DNA from: a virus
Direction: 5' to 3' (one strand)
IMG/VR virus record: IMGVR_UViG_3300050821_002669
Coordinates: 1 to 21,678 of that record
DNA: 21,678 bases
The notes under the pieces are model-generated. The model searched no databases. It saw only the letters and a program-made list of their open reading frames with translations, and was not told where the DNA came from. Of this stretch, positions 8,201-15,633 are shown piece by piece. Made by a program: the position numbers and the translations under genes. Within the stretch, counting starts at the first letter, position 1; each line of letters begins with the position of its first letter.

Positions 8201-9445
8201 ATGTATCGTCACACGCCTCTTGCATCTGCGACCCGTGCCTACACGTCGGGCGGTTCGCGCGCGATGATCGACACCATCGACGACAACAAGTTGATGCAGG
8301 AGCCGAACAAATCGCAGGGCATGCGCGGCGAATCTTTTGGCGCAATGGAGGCTCCGCAAAACTACGGTTTCACGTCGGTTGTCGCCGACGCCGAGAAGAG
8401 CGGGAACGGCATGATCAAAGACTGCGCCGAGGGATTTCTGTCCTTCATGGGTGGCAATCGATCGTTCCCGATGATGGGGGTCATGGACGATCGTCGGCAT
8501 CGCCTCATGAACCTGGCGAAAGATGCGGCCAAGGGTGCGGCGGCGGTGTTCGGATTGAAGGAATGGGGCCAGCAGCATCTCAATACCGAGGACGGGGTCT
8601 ACACGACCGGCAATATCGAGAAGCGTATCAGGTCAGCGCTTGTCCAGAATAAGAACGGCCAGAAACAGCAACAGCAGCAGCAACCCGGCAGCAACGGCGG
8701 CGCGCCATCGACCCAGATCGTCAATCCTCAGGGGGCATATCGAAATGCCGAGGGCCGGCTCGTCGTGCGCTCGGCGCACTCCGGCATCGAGTTTGTCGTC
8801 GAGGAGCTCGACCTCGGGGATCTCAGTGGGCCCCACGTCGAGGCGACGGCAGACGGCGGCGGCGGCAATGGTGGTGGCAACGGAAGCGGCGGGCAGCAGC
8901 CGAACAGCAAGGCGACCGGGCAGAAGACGTTGCACAAGGAGCCGTCGGACACCTGGCACGAGATGAACAAGGACTGGCACCAGCTCACCCGCGGCAACGG
9001 CAACGTCAAGATGGAGGACAGCAAGACCCAGACCTTTCACGGCGACGAGTCGACATCGACGCGATGCGATGACAATCACGTCCATATCCGCAAAGGCGGG
9101 CAGAAGATTTGGGTTGATGCGGGCGGCTGCCACGCGACGGTACCGATCACGATTGTCGGCTGTAATGACGGCGACGGCGGCGGCGGAGCACAGGCCGCCG
9201 CTGCAAAGGTAGAGAGCGAGAGATATTACATCTATCCGCCGCAACCTTCGCCGTATGACGTCACGTCGTCATCGCCGCCGATCGAGATCTCTGGCGGCGT
9301 GGTATCGATGGATTATCAGGCACCGATTGCGCTTGGCGCCGGGCCATCCCCGCCGCTCATTCTCAACTACGCGCCGCCGCTAATGCTCGACTCGAGTCAG
9401 AGACTCGCGCTTGGGCCACTTGCACTCGACGGGGGCACTTTTTGA
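8201..9445 (+). CDS. Mu gp45-like central spike protein with fibre-like C-terminal extension
   Basis: Residues 50-105 match the gp45 spike family: NYGFTSVV, a GGNRSFPMMGV stretch and MDDRRHRLMNL. This region corresponds to the OB-fold base that plugs the hub. A Gln-rich linker (155-161) precedes a beta-rich region. A Gly/Asn-rich loop (219-231) and a repetitive beta segment end in DNHVHI (292-296). HxH motifs coordinate iron at the spike apex in P2 gpV and phi92 gp138, so His293/His295 are candidate metal ligands. Unusually, about 115 residues follow the HVH. They include ISGGVVSMDYQAP (363-375) and short L-x-L beta motifs like fibre shafts. The end overlaps the next start as TTGA, and the next protein opens with the closely similar LSGGNLALAYQAP. 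The family and role are well supported; an iron-bound apex is inferred. Confidence 0.82.
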   Translation: MYRHTPLASATRAYTSGGSRAMIDTIDDNKLMQEPNKSQGMRGESFGAMEAPQNYGFTSVVADAEKSGNGMIKDCAEGFLSFMGGNRSFPMMGVMDDRRHRLMNLAKDAAKGAAAVFGLKEWGQQHLNTEDGVYTTGNIEKRIRSALVQNKNGQKQQQQQQPGSNGGAPSTQIVNPQGAYRNAEGRLVVRSAHSGIEFVVEELDLGDLSGPHVEATADGGGGNGGGNGSGGQQPNSKATGQKTLHKEPSDTWHEMNKDWHQLTRGNGNVKMEDSKTQTFHGDESTSTRCDDNHVHIRKGGQKIWVDAGGCHATVPITIVGCNDGDGGGGAQAAAAKVESERYYIYPPQPSPYDVTSSSPPIEISGGVVSMDYQAPIALGAGPSPPLILNYAPPLMLDSSQRLALGPLALDGGTF

Positions 9446-10803
9446 CGAACGTAGACTCTGCGGAAGCACCGCTAGTCCTCAGCGGCGGCAATCTTGCGCT
9501 CGCGTATCAAGCTCCGTTTGGGGTTGCAGCTCAAGCTTTTACCAGCGAGCCAGCAAGATCACGGCTGCGCTTTTGGCTGGTGCCAGGTGTCGAAGTCAAC
9601 TCGATGGGCGTCGACAATAGCAACGTCATCGGGATGGATTATTCGTCATTGCCGCCTGGCGTGACGGTCGTGATTTGGGAGAACGGCGTCGGCAATGTTG
9701 AATATGGCGGCACGCGCTTGCGCCAGAACTTCGTTGACGTCACGCCATATGTTCAGTTTTTCCAGCAGTTCATGGCGCTGCTGGACGGCATCACGCTCAC
9801 GCAAGCACAGAAGATCCAGACCGATCTGATCGATGTGCTCTACGATGCCAAACGGCAGATGCCCTATCACTATCCGATCGCGGCGGGCGACTACATGTGG
9901 GAAACGACCGACCCGACGGTCGCGGCGATGTCGACGGCGACCATTCCGACCATCATCGGTTACAACACCGGCACATCGGACTCGACGGTCGTCGGCAAGA
10001 TCAACGCGCTGATCGATCAGATCAATGCCTGGATCGTCAATCCCGGGAACATACTGGTCGATCAGATCAATGCCCAGTTCGGCAATGGAAACGTTCTCAT
10101 CAACAACATCAATACTCAAATCGTGAATGTAGCGAACGCTTTGACGATCCAGATCAACGTGAGTGTTGTTTCTGGTGTGAACGACACGGTCGTTGCAGGC
10201 GTGAATTCTGTTGTCGATGGCGTCGTCAGCACAGTCAATGTCGTCGTCAGTGCCATCAACGCTGGCATCGTCAGCGTCGGCAACGCCTTTATCACGTTCT
10301 TCAATGCCATGCTCGGTGGTTGGGCAGATGGTAGTATCTCGGGGGCGAACACCATCAACAATCGATTGCGAACAGTCCTCACTGCGGACGGTCAGGTCGC
10401 GGTTCCTGGATTAAGCACTGATCTTGCGCATAGCAGCAGCGTGTTCAGTACGATTGACGGGATCTCTATCGGGCATATCGGCACGATCGGCGGCGTGACG
10501 GAGAACCCGATATCGGCCCTCTCGCCTGTATTTGCGGCGGTCCCGGCGCATCCGTTTCAGACCTTTCCGCATCAAGGCGTCTCGCCTGATCCTGCGCTCG
10601 CATCGATCAACTGGACGCCGCTTGGATCGGCTTCGACGGTCACCCTCTCGGCGACTGAGATGAGTGGATTGATGAGCGGTATCTCACAACGGCGTGCCTC
10701 ATTGCTCAACGTCTGCACGACGAAGAAAAATCAGGTCAACGCCCTGACAACGCTCGCTGCGGTGATCGCCTATGACGTAACGAGCGGCTGGCCAGCGGTT
10801 TAG
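9442..10803 (+). CDS. Fibre-type protein with DUF4376-like ends and a central 15-residue repeat
   Basis: The 453-aa protein opens on a TTG inside the TTGA overlap with the spike stop, so translation is probably coupled. Residues 9-25 repeat a motif from the spike C-terminus (SGGNLALAYQAP). Residues 100-173 include TPYVQFFQQF, LTQAQKIQTDLIDVLYDAKR and YMWETTDPTVAAM. The C-terminus (398-453) has VTLSATEMSGL, an internal helix and AYDVTSGWPAV. Both recall parts of DUF4376, a domain of tail-fibre-associated proteins, here separated by about 220 residues. The insert (183-290) is built from about 15-residue units rich in Ile/Val/Asn (ILVDQINAQFGNGNV, LINNINTQIVNVANA, LTIQINVSVVSGVND) and could form a trimeric coiled coil or beta shaft. 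DUF4376 assignment is by resemblance; a structural fibre role fits the location. A separate assembly-factor role is the main alternative. Confidence 0.68.
   Translation: MTNVDSAEAPLVLSGGNLALAYQAPFGVAAQAFTSEPARSRLRFWLVPGVEVNSMGVDNSNVIGMDYSSLPPGVTVVIWENGVGNVEYGGTRLRQNFVDVTPYVQFFQQFMALLDGITLTQAQKIQTDLIDVLYDAKRQMPYHYPIAAGDYMWETTDPTVAAMSTATIPTIIGYNTGTSDSTVVGKINALIDQINAWIVNPGNILVDQINAQFGNGNVLINNINTQIVNVANALTIQINVSVVSGVNDTVVAGVNSVVDGVVSTVNVVVSAINAGIVSVGNAFITFFNAMLGGWADGSISGANTINNRLRTVLTADGQVAVPGLSTDLAHSSSVFSTIDGISIGHIGTIGGVTENPISALSPVFAAVPAHPFQTFPHQGVSPDPALASINWTPLGSASTVTLSATEMSGLMSGISQRRASLLNVCTTKKNQVNALTTLAAVIAYDVTSGWPAV
9988..10311 (+). repeat. Protein-level tandem repeat, period about 15 residues
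   Basis: Successive segments of the fibre-type protein share an Ile/Val-Asn pattern with a spacing near 15 residues. At DNA level CGATCAGATCAATGCC occurs twice about 45 bases apart (near 10014 and 10059), matching one repeat unit. Later units have diverged and are visible mainly in the protein. Confidence 0.55.
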
Positions 10804-10814
10804 GACTAAAATGG

Positions 10815-13028
10815 ATGGCCGATACTATCAGGATCAAACGCCGTGCTGCCGGCGGAGCCGCGGGCGCGCCGACCGCATTGGCCGCGGCCGAGCTCGCCTT
10901 TAATGAGCAAGACGACACGCTCTATTACGGCAAAGGCAACAATGCAGGCCAGGCGACGAACATCGTAGCGATCGGCGGCGGTGGGGCATTCCCATCCAAG
11001 TCATACGTCGATAGCGCTGATGCGCTGCGGGTACTGAAGGCTGGCGATGCGATGACCGGTCCGCTGGTCTTGCCAGCCGATCCAACAAGCGCATTGCAAG
11101 CCGCCACCAAGCAATATGTTGATGCTCATGCTGGCACTGGCGGGATCTCTGAAGCGCCAAGCGATGGCAAATACTACACGCGCAGGAACGCCACCTGGGC
11201 CGATGGGGCAACACAATTTGCGCCGCTTGCATCTCCGGTTTTCACCGGCGACCCGAAGGCGCCGACTCCGGCAACCGCGGACAACGATACGTCGATCGCC
11301 ACGACTGCGTTCGTGAAGGCGCAGGGTTATCTCGTCGGCAATCAGACGGTCACGCTATCTGGCGACGTGACCGGTTCCGGCGCCACCGCGATCACCGCAA
11401 CCGTCGCGGCCAACGCCATCGACAACACCAAGCTCGCCGACATGGCGACGGCCCGGCTCAAGGGGCGCGTCACCACCGCGACCGGCGATCCCGAGGATTT
11501 GACGGGAACGCAGGCGACGACTCTGCTCGATGTGTTCACCAGCACATTGAAGGGCCTGGCGCCGAGCTCAGGCGGTGGCACGGCAAACTTCCTGCGCGCC
11601 GACGGTAGTTGGGCAGTTCCGCCCGCAGGCAGTGGCGGCATTACCGATGCACCGAGCGACGGCAATTATTATGGCCGTCAGAATGCAGCCTGGGCGCAAG
11701 TAGCACCGCTGGCGTCGCCAACGTTTACCGGCGATCCGCAGGCACCGACGCCAGCGACCGCGGACAACGATACGTCGATCGCGACTACGGCATTCGTCAA
11801 AGCGCAGGGTTATCTGACGACTGCAGCGGCCGGAGCCGGTTATCAACCGCTCGATGCCGACCTCACGGCGATCGCGGCGCTGAGCGGAATCAACGTCATC
11901 TATTATCGATCGGCTGCCGATACCTGGTCTGCAGTCACGATCGGAACGGGACTGTCGTTCAGCTCCGGTACGCTAAGCTCGACGGTCAGTACTGCTGGCC
12001 TGGCGCCTTTGGCCAGTCCGGTTTTCACCGGCGATCCACAGGCACCGACCCCGGCAACCGGAGACAACGACACCAGCGTTGCGACGACAGCTTTCGTCAA
12101 AGCGCAGGGGTACGTGACGGGCGGTCCTTTTCAGCCGCTCGATGCCGATCTCACCGCGATCGCAGCGCTCACCGGCACCAATGTCATCTATTACCGCAGC
12201 GCGCCCGATACCTGGGCGGCGGTCACCGTCGGAACCGGATTAAGCTTTTCCGGCGGCTCGCTCACTGCAACGGGAAGCGGTGTGGCGATTGCCGATACAC
12301 CGCCGGGCTCGCCGTCGCAGGGTCAGTTGTGGTGGGAGAGCGATACCGGCAAGCTGTGGATCAATTACAACGACGGCACCTCGACGCAGTTTGTGAGTGC
12401 GATCGGCGGGGGCGGCGTGCTGGCGCCGCAAGTGACGATCCTCACCTCTGGTTCGGGCACATGGCCTACGCCGGCCGGCGCGACCTATCTTGAAGTGGAG
12501 ATGGTCGGTGGCGGCGGTGGCGGCGGCGCCAATGGTCTGGGAGCCGCCGGCACCGCGACGACCTTCGGGACGAGCTTTCTTAATGCGGGGGGTGGTGCCG
12601 GCGGTACGCTGGCTGGTGCAAACAGCGCCGGGGGCACCGCGACCGGCGGGACGCTCAACATCCCCGGCAGCGGTGGCGGGGCCGGGGCAGCATCTCTCAG
12701 CGGCAATTTCGCGGGTTCTGGCGGTCACGGCGGAGCATCCGCCTTCGGCGGTGCGGGGGCAGCCGGTTACAGCAATCCTGGCGGCAATGCAGCAGCAAAT
12801 TCGGGGTCCGGCGGCGGTGGTGCGGCCTGCAACAGCACTGCGACGAGCGGACCTGCCAATGGCGGCGCATCGGGCGGGTATGTCTACGCACTGATTACCA
12901 GCCCCGCCGCATCCTATCCTTACGCCATCGGGGTCGGCGGCAATGGCGGGTCAGCAGGCGGTATCTTTGGTGCTGGTGGCAGAGGCGGCGACGGCTGCAT
13001 CAAGATCATCGCGCATTTCGGGGGCTAG
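10815..13028 (+). CDS. Long tail fibre with modular repeats and glycine-rich adhesin tip
   Basis: This 737-aa fibre begins with IRIKRRAAGGAAGAP, an N-terminus like the Mtd_N attachment domain of phage tropism proteins. GDAMTGPLVLPADPTSA and TKQYVDA follow, a common fibre-shaft module. A 37-residue repeat (FTGDPKAPTPATA to FVKAQGYL) occurs three times, at about residues 137-173, 298-334 and 398-434. A second module starting QPLDADLTAIAAL occurs twice (344-387, 440-483). After a WWESDTGKLWI segment, residues about 545-737 form a beta strand (TYLEVEMVGG) and a glycine-rich domain ending GDGCIKIIAHFGG, resembling adhesin tips of polyglycine-II type such as S16 gp38. The ATG at 10815 is chosen because it gives this N-terminus; an ATG four bases upstream is in another frame. 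It probably binds the host surface; the receptor cannot be inferred. Confidence 0.85.
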   Translation: MADTIRIKRRAAGGAAGAPTALAAAELAFNEQDDTLYYGKGNNAGQATNIVAIGGGGAFPSKSYVDSADALRVLKAGDAMTGPLVLPADPTSALQAATKQYVDAHAGTGGISEAPSDGKYYTRRNATWADGATQFAPLASPVFTGDPKAPTPATADNDTSIATTAFVKAQGYLVGNQTVTLSGDVTGSGATAITATVAANAIDNTKLADMATARLKGRVTTATGDPEDLTGTQATTLLDVFTSTLKGLAPSSGGGTANFLRADGSWAVPPAGSGGITDAPSDGNYYGRQNAAWAQVAPLASPTFTGDPQAPTPATADNDTSIATTAFVKAQGYLTTAAAGAGYQPLDADLTAIAALSGINVIYYRSAADTWSAVTIGTGLSFSSGTLSSTVSTAGLAPLASPVFTGDPQAPTPATGDNDTSVATTAFVKAQGYVTGGPFQPLDADLTAIAALTGTNVIYYRSAPDTWAAVTVGTGLSFSGGSLTATGSGVAIADTPPGSPSQGQLWWESDTGKLWINYNDGTSTQFVSAIGGGGVLAPQVTILTSGSGTWPTPAGATYLEVEMVGGGGGGGANGLGAAGTATTFGTSFLNAGGGAGGTLAGANSAGGTATGGTLNIPGSGGGAGAASLSGNFAGSGGHGGASAFGGAGAAGYSNPGGNAAANSGSGGGGAACNSTATSGPANGGASGGYVYALITSPAASYPYAIGVGGNGGSAGGIFGAGGRGGDGCIKIIAHFGG
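11223..12116 (+). repeat. Three dispersed copies of a 111-bp fibre repeat
   Basis: Copies lie at about 11223-11333, 11706-11816 and 12006-12116. They are highly similar in DNA and protein (PLASPVFTGDP, DNDTSIATTAF, VKAQGYL). A fourth, more diverged relative is in the collagen-like fibre at 19833-19940. The blocks are coding fibre-shaft modules, not CRISPR repeats. Confidence 0.88.
11844..12263 (+). repeat. Two copies of a 132-bp fibre module
   Basis: Copies at about 11844-11975 and 12132-12263 encode QPLDADLTAIAAL, NVIYYRSA and GTGLSFS. They alternate with the 111-bp repeat, so a composite unit of about 290 bp is duplicated in tandem. Confidence 0.85.
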
Positions 13029-13030
13029 GG

Positions 13031-13936
13031 ATGGCATTCGATTTTCCCAGCTCGCCAACCCTCAACCAGCAATTCACGCCGTCGGGTGGGCGCACCTATG
13101 TGTGGAACGGCTACGCTTGGGATCCGGTCGGGGTCAGCGTCGCCGGCACCGGCGGTAGCACTCTGGGCGGCCGGCTGACCTTGGTCTCGGGGACGCAGCT
13201 CAAGTTCTCGCCGTTCAACGGCAATCTGATCAAGATCAACGGCTCGCTGTTCACCATCCCGGTTGCGGGCATTGCCGGGCTCGCCAATACAAGTGTGTTC
13301 GTCAACGGCACGGCTGCTCAGAACCTGGCGGCGAGCACGCTCTACTACGTTTACGCGTTCAGCAATGCGGGTGTGGTGACGGCGGATTTTTCCACGACGG
13401 GCCATGCGACTAGCACCACAGCGGGCAATGAAGGCACCGAGATCAAGAGCGGCGACGATACCCGCACCCTGATCGGTCTCATCAACACTACCAGCGCGTC
13501 GCCGGGGCAGTTTTCCGACACGGCTACGGCACGATATGTTCTGAGCTGGCTCAATCGAAGAAACCTGGCGGTGACGGGAGCGGGGGCAGGCGGTGCCACG
13601 AGCGCTTCTGCCAGTGTCGTTGAGATCGTCTCCACCTTGCGGGCATTCTTTCTCAACTGGGCCGACGAGATGGTTCTCGCCGGGACCAATGGTCAAATCA
13701 GCAATAACACGACAAACTCTGTCACCTACTCGGCGTGTACTTCCGATATCGGGCTGCTTGGGGCTGTTGTCGCCTACACGCCGCATCTGAGTGGTCAAGC
13801 TGCGCAGGGCAACGGGACGACCAGCTACTCGTTAGCATTTGGTGAAGGTTCGCACTGGGTATCGCCAGCGGGAGGGTGCGCTGCCGGGGGTACGGGGGTC
13901 TACAATACCAATGCTTGGGCGATGATTCGAGGTTAG
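13031..13936 (+). CDS. Fibre/appendage protein with small N-terminal attachment module
   Basis: The 301-aa protein begins MAFDFPSSPT, then QFTPSGGRTYVWNGYAWDP (15-32), a short N-terminal module often seen on phage fibre or tail proteins from alphaproteobacteria. Residues about 50-160 form a beta-rich module (LKFSPFNGNLIKING, YYVYAFSN, TRTLIGLI) of a type recurring in fibre proteins. The C-terminus is Gly/Ser/Asn-rich with several aromatic residues and ends NTNAWAMIRG. The start lies two bases after the previous stop, with GGGG and AGGG runs just upstream. It is the third consecutive fibre-type gene in this block. It could be a shorter side fibre or a cap that binds the preceding fibre; receptor binding is inferred only from layout. 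Confidence 0.7.
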   Translation: MAFDFPSSPTLNQQFTPSGGRTYVWNGYAWDPVGVSVAGTGGSTLGGRLTLVSGTQLKFSPFNGNLIKINGSLFTIPVAGIAGLANTSVFVNGTAAQNLAASTLYYVYAFSNAGVVTADFSTTGHATSTTAGNEGTEIKSGDDTRTLIGLINTTSASPGQFSDTATARYVLSWLNRRNLAVTGAGAGGATSASASVVEIVSTLRAFFLNWADEMVLAGTNGQISNNTTNSVTYSACTSDIGLLGAVVAYTPHLSGQAAQGNGTTSYSLAFGEGSHWVSPAGGCAAGGTGVYNTNAWAMIRG

Positions 13937-13942
13937 GCAAAA

Positions 13943-14500
13943 ATGCCAGATATCAGAATCGTTCAAAACACTTTCTTCCCGAAGTATTCGGTAACCTGCG
14001 ATTGGAATCTACTCGCTGACGGATCGCTCGACGAGACCGAAGCGCTGGCGACCGCGGTCATCGTTGCGCTCGGCACTGACTCGCTTGCCGCGACTTCCGA
14101 CATTTTGCCAGATCCGGATTCGACCGATCGCGCCGGCTGGTGGGGCAACCTCGATTCGACCGAAATATGGGACGGCTGGGACATCGGCTGTCTGCTCTGG
14201 CTGCTCAAGCGCGACAAGATCGTCGGCCCCGAAGCGATGCAAGGAAGCACGCTAACGCGAATCGAGTATTACATCCGTGCGGCAATACAGCCCTTCATGG
14301 ATCGGCGAATAGGATCCTGGTTTGACGTTACTGTCGAGCGGACCGGGCGGGAAGAAATCAGCGCGCTCATTCGCATCTACCGCGGCCCGACTCAAGAGGT
14401 CGATCTCCGCTATCAGATCCTTTGGAGCGACATCGAACGCGTCAATCCGAACTACAACATCGGACGAATAGCGAATCCGTTGTCTGCGCCGCAAAGATAG
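13943..14500 (+). CDS. Mu gp46-like baseplate protein
   Basis: The 185-aa protein matches the phage GP46 family. Signatures are CDWNLLADGSLDETEALATA (19-38), the aligned ILPDPDSTDRAGWWGN (54-69), IWDGWDIGCLLWLLKRDK (75-92) and late IRIYRGPTQEVDLRYQILW. The family is a baseplate wedge component homologous to T4 gp25-type proteins, which join the inner baseplate to the sheath. The usual GSRLWLL is GCLLWLL here. The start is six bases after the fibre gene's stop, with GAGG and TAGG elements just upstream. In Mu this gene directly follows the gp45 spike; here three fibre-type genes lie between them. Confidence 0.92.
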   Translation: MPDIRIVQNTFFPKYSVTCDWNLLADGSLDETEALATAVIVALGTDSLAATSDILPDPDSTDRAGWWGNLDSTEIWDGWDIGCLLWLLKRDKIVGPEAMQGSTLTRIEYYIRAAIQPFMDRRIGSWFDVTVERTGREEISALIRIYRGPTQEVDLRYQILWSDIERVNPNYNIGRIANPLSAPQR

Positions 14501-14574
14501 AGCGGCCAGTTTCCAGCAACTGCAAAACATAATCGGGTGTAGCCATTCCCTGGGTCACGCCTACCCTCAAGGAC

Positions 14575-15633
14575 GTGCGTTCGCTTGTCCGCGATCAGAT
14601 TCGCGGATCGTTGCCGGGCGCCGATGCGACAATTCCGAATAGCGTGCTGCGGGTCCTGTCGGATTCGCAGGGCGCGCTCTGCCATCTCACGCTGCAATAC
14701 ATTGACTGGCTATCATTGCAGCTCATCCCGGACACCGCTGAGCATGAGTGGCTCGATCGCCACGGCGATATCTGGCTGGTCAATAGCGACGGCACGACCG
14801 GGCGAAAGCTGGCGACGCTCGCGTCCGGTGTCGCGGATCTGTTTGCGGACGTTCCTGGTGTCGTGATCCCGGTCGGAACGCAACTCACATCGGGTACGGA
14901 CATCGGCTACGAGACAACGCAGCTCGCGGTCGCCAGCGGTCCAAACATTCCGATCCCTGTTCCGATCCGCGCGCTCGATCCTGGCAGCGCCGGCAACTTG
15001 GATCCGGGAACCGACATACAGGTCGTTTCGCAGATTCCCAATATCGCCGGTGGCGCCACGGTCGTTAATCTCGACGGCGGCACCGACGAGGAGACCGACG
15101 ACGAGCTCCGCTTTCGCGTGCTCGCAAGAATCAGGCAGCCACCGCAAGGCGGGTCGGCAAACGATTATCGGGTGTGGGCGTTGGCCGTGCCCGGCTGTAC
15201 CCGCGCCTGGGTGTCACCGCTCGAGATGGGAATTGGCACGGTTACGGTCCGCGTGCTGTTTGATGATCTGCGCGCCGATGATGATGGGTGGCCTCAGCTT
15301 ATCGATCTCGAGCAAGTGACGGCCTACATCGACACCGTGCGTCCAGTCGCAGTCAAAGACTTCTGGGTTCTCGCACCGATCAAACAGCGCGTCGACGTCA
15401 TCATCAAACTGATCGATCTGGACACGACCGAGATCCGGGCCGCGGTCGAGGCCAGCCTTCAAGACATGTTCTTTCAGAAGGCCGCACCAGGGCAGACCAT
15501 CTTCGCCGCCTGGAAGGTCCAGGCAATCATGAATACCGCCAACGTGATATCGGTCGAGCTTCTCGACTATCACGACGACATCATGCAATCGCCTGGTCAC
15601 ATGGCAGTGCTCGGAGACATTGTTTATGGCTAG
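14575..15633 (+). CDS. Mu gp47-like baseplate assembly protein J
   Basis: The frame encodes a baseplate J/gp47 protein of about 352 aa. Visible family elements are SLPGADATIPNSVLRVLSD, QGALCHLTLQYIDWL, EHEWLDRHGDIW near the N-terminus, VPGVVIPVGTQLTSG, GTDEETDDELRFRVLARIRQ and a C-terminal KVQAIMN segment. It is the wedge protein equivalent to P2 gpJ and T4 gp6. The start is unclear. The GTG at 14575 has AAGGA only one base upstream. The conserved N-terminus appears to run ten residues further back (PWVTPTLKDV), where the only plausible initiator is ATT at 14545; an in-frame TAA at 14530 bounds the frame. The GTG is given as the conservative start. The stop overlaps the next start. Confidence 0.9.
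   Translation: MRSLVRDQIRGSLPGADATIPNSVLRVLSDSQGALCHLTLQYIDWLSLQLIPDTAEHEWLDRHGDIWLVNSDGTTGRKLATLASGVADLFADVPGVVIPVGTQLTSGTDIGYETTQLAVASGPNIPIPVPIRALDPGSAGNLDPGTDIQVVSQIPNIAGGATVVNLDGGTDEETDDELRFRVLARIRQPPQGGSANDYRVWALAVPGCTRAWVSPLEMGIGTVTVRVLFDDLRADDDGWPQLIDLEQVTAYIDTVRPVAVKDFWVLAPIKQRVDVIIKLIDLDTTEIRAAVEASLQDMFFQKAAPGQTIFAAWKVQAIMNTANVISVELLDYHDDIMQSPGHMAVLGDIVYG

Noticed and set aside
11223-12116. Repeats considered as a CRISPR array
   Set aside because: The repeats are 111 bp, unevenly spaced, coding and few; they are fibre-shaft modules.
11609-12493. Plus-strand ORF of 294 codons in another frame of the long fibre
   Set aside because: It arises because the repeats lack stops in this frame; the translation is Arg/Ser/Cys-rich and unlike any fibre.
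13025-13798. Minus-strand ORF of 257 codons opposite the short fibre gene
   Set aside because: Arg-rich low-information translation typical of antisense to high-GC genes; the plus strand encodes a recognisable fibre module.
13031-13936. Target gene of a diversity-generating retroelement
   Set aside because: No reverse transcriptase, template repeat or adenine-rich variable region is seen in the window.
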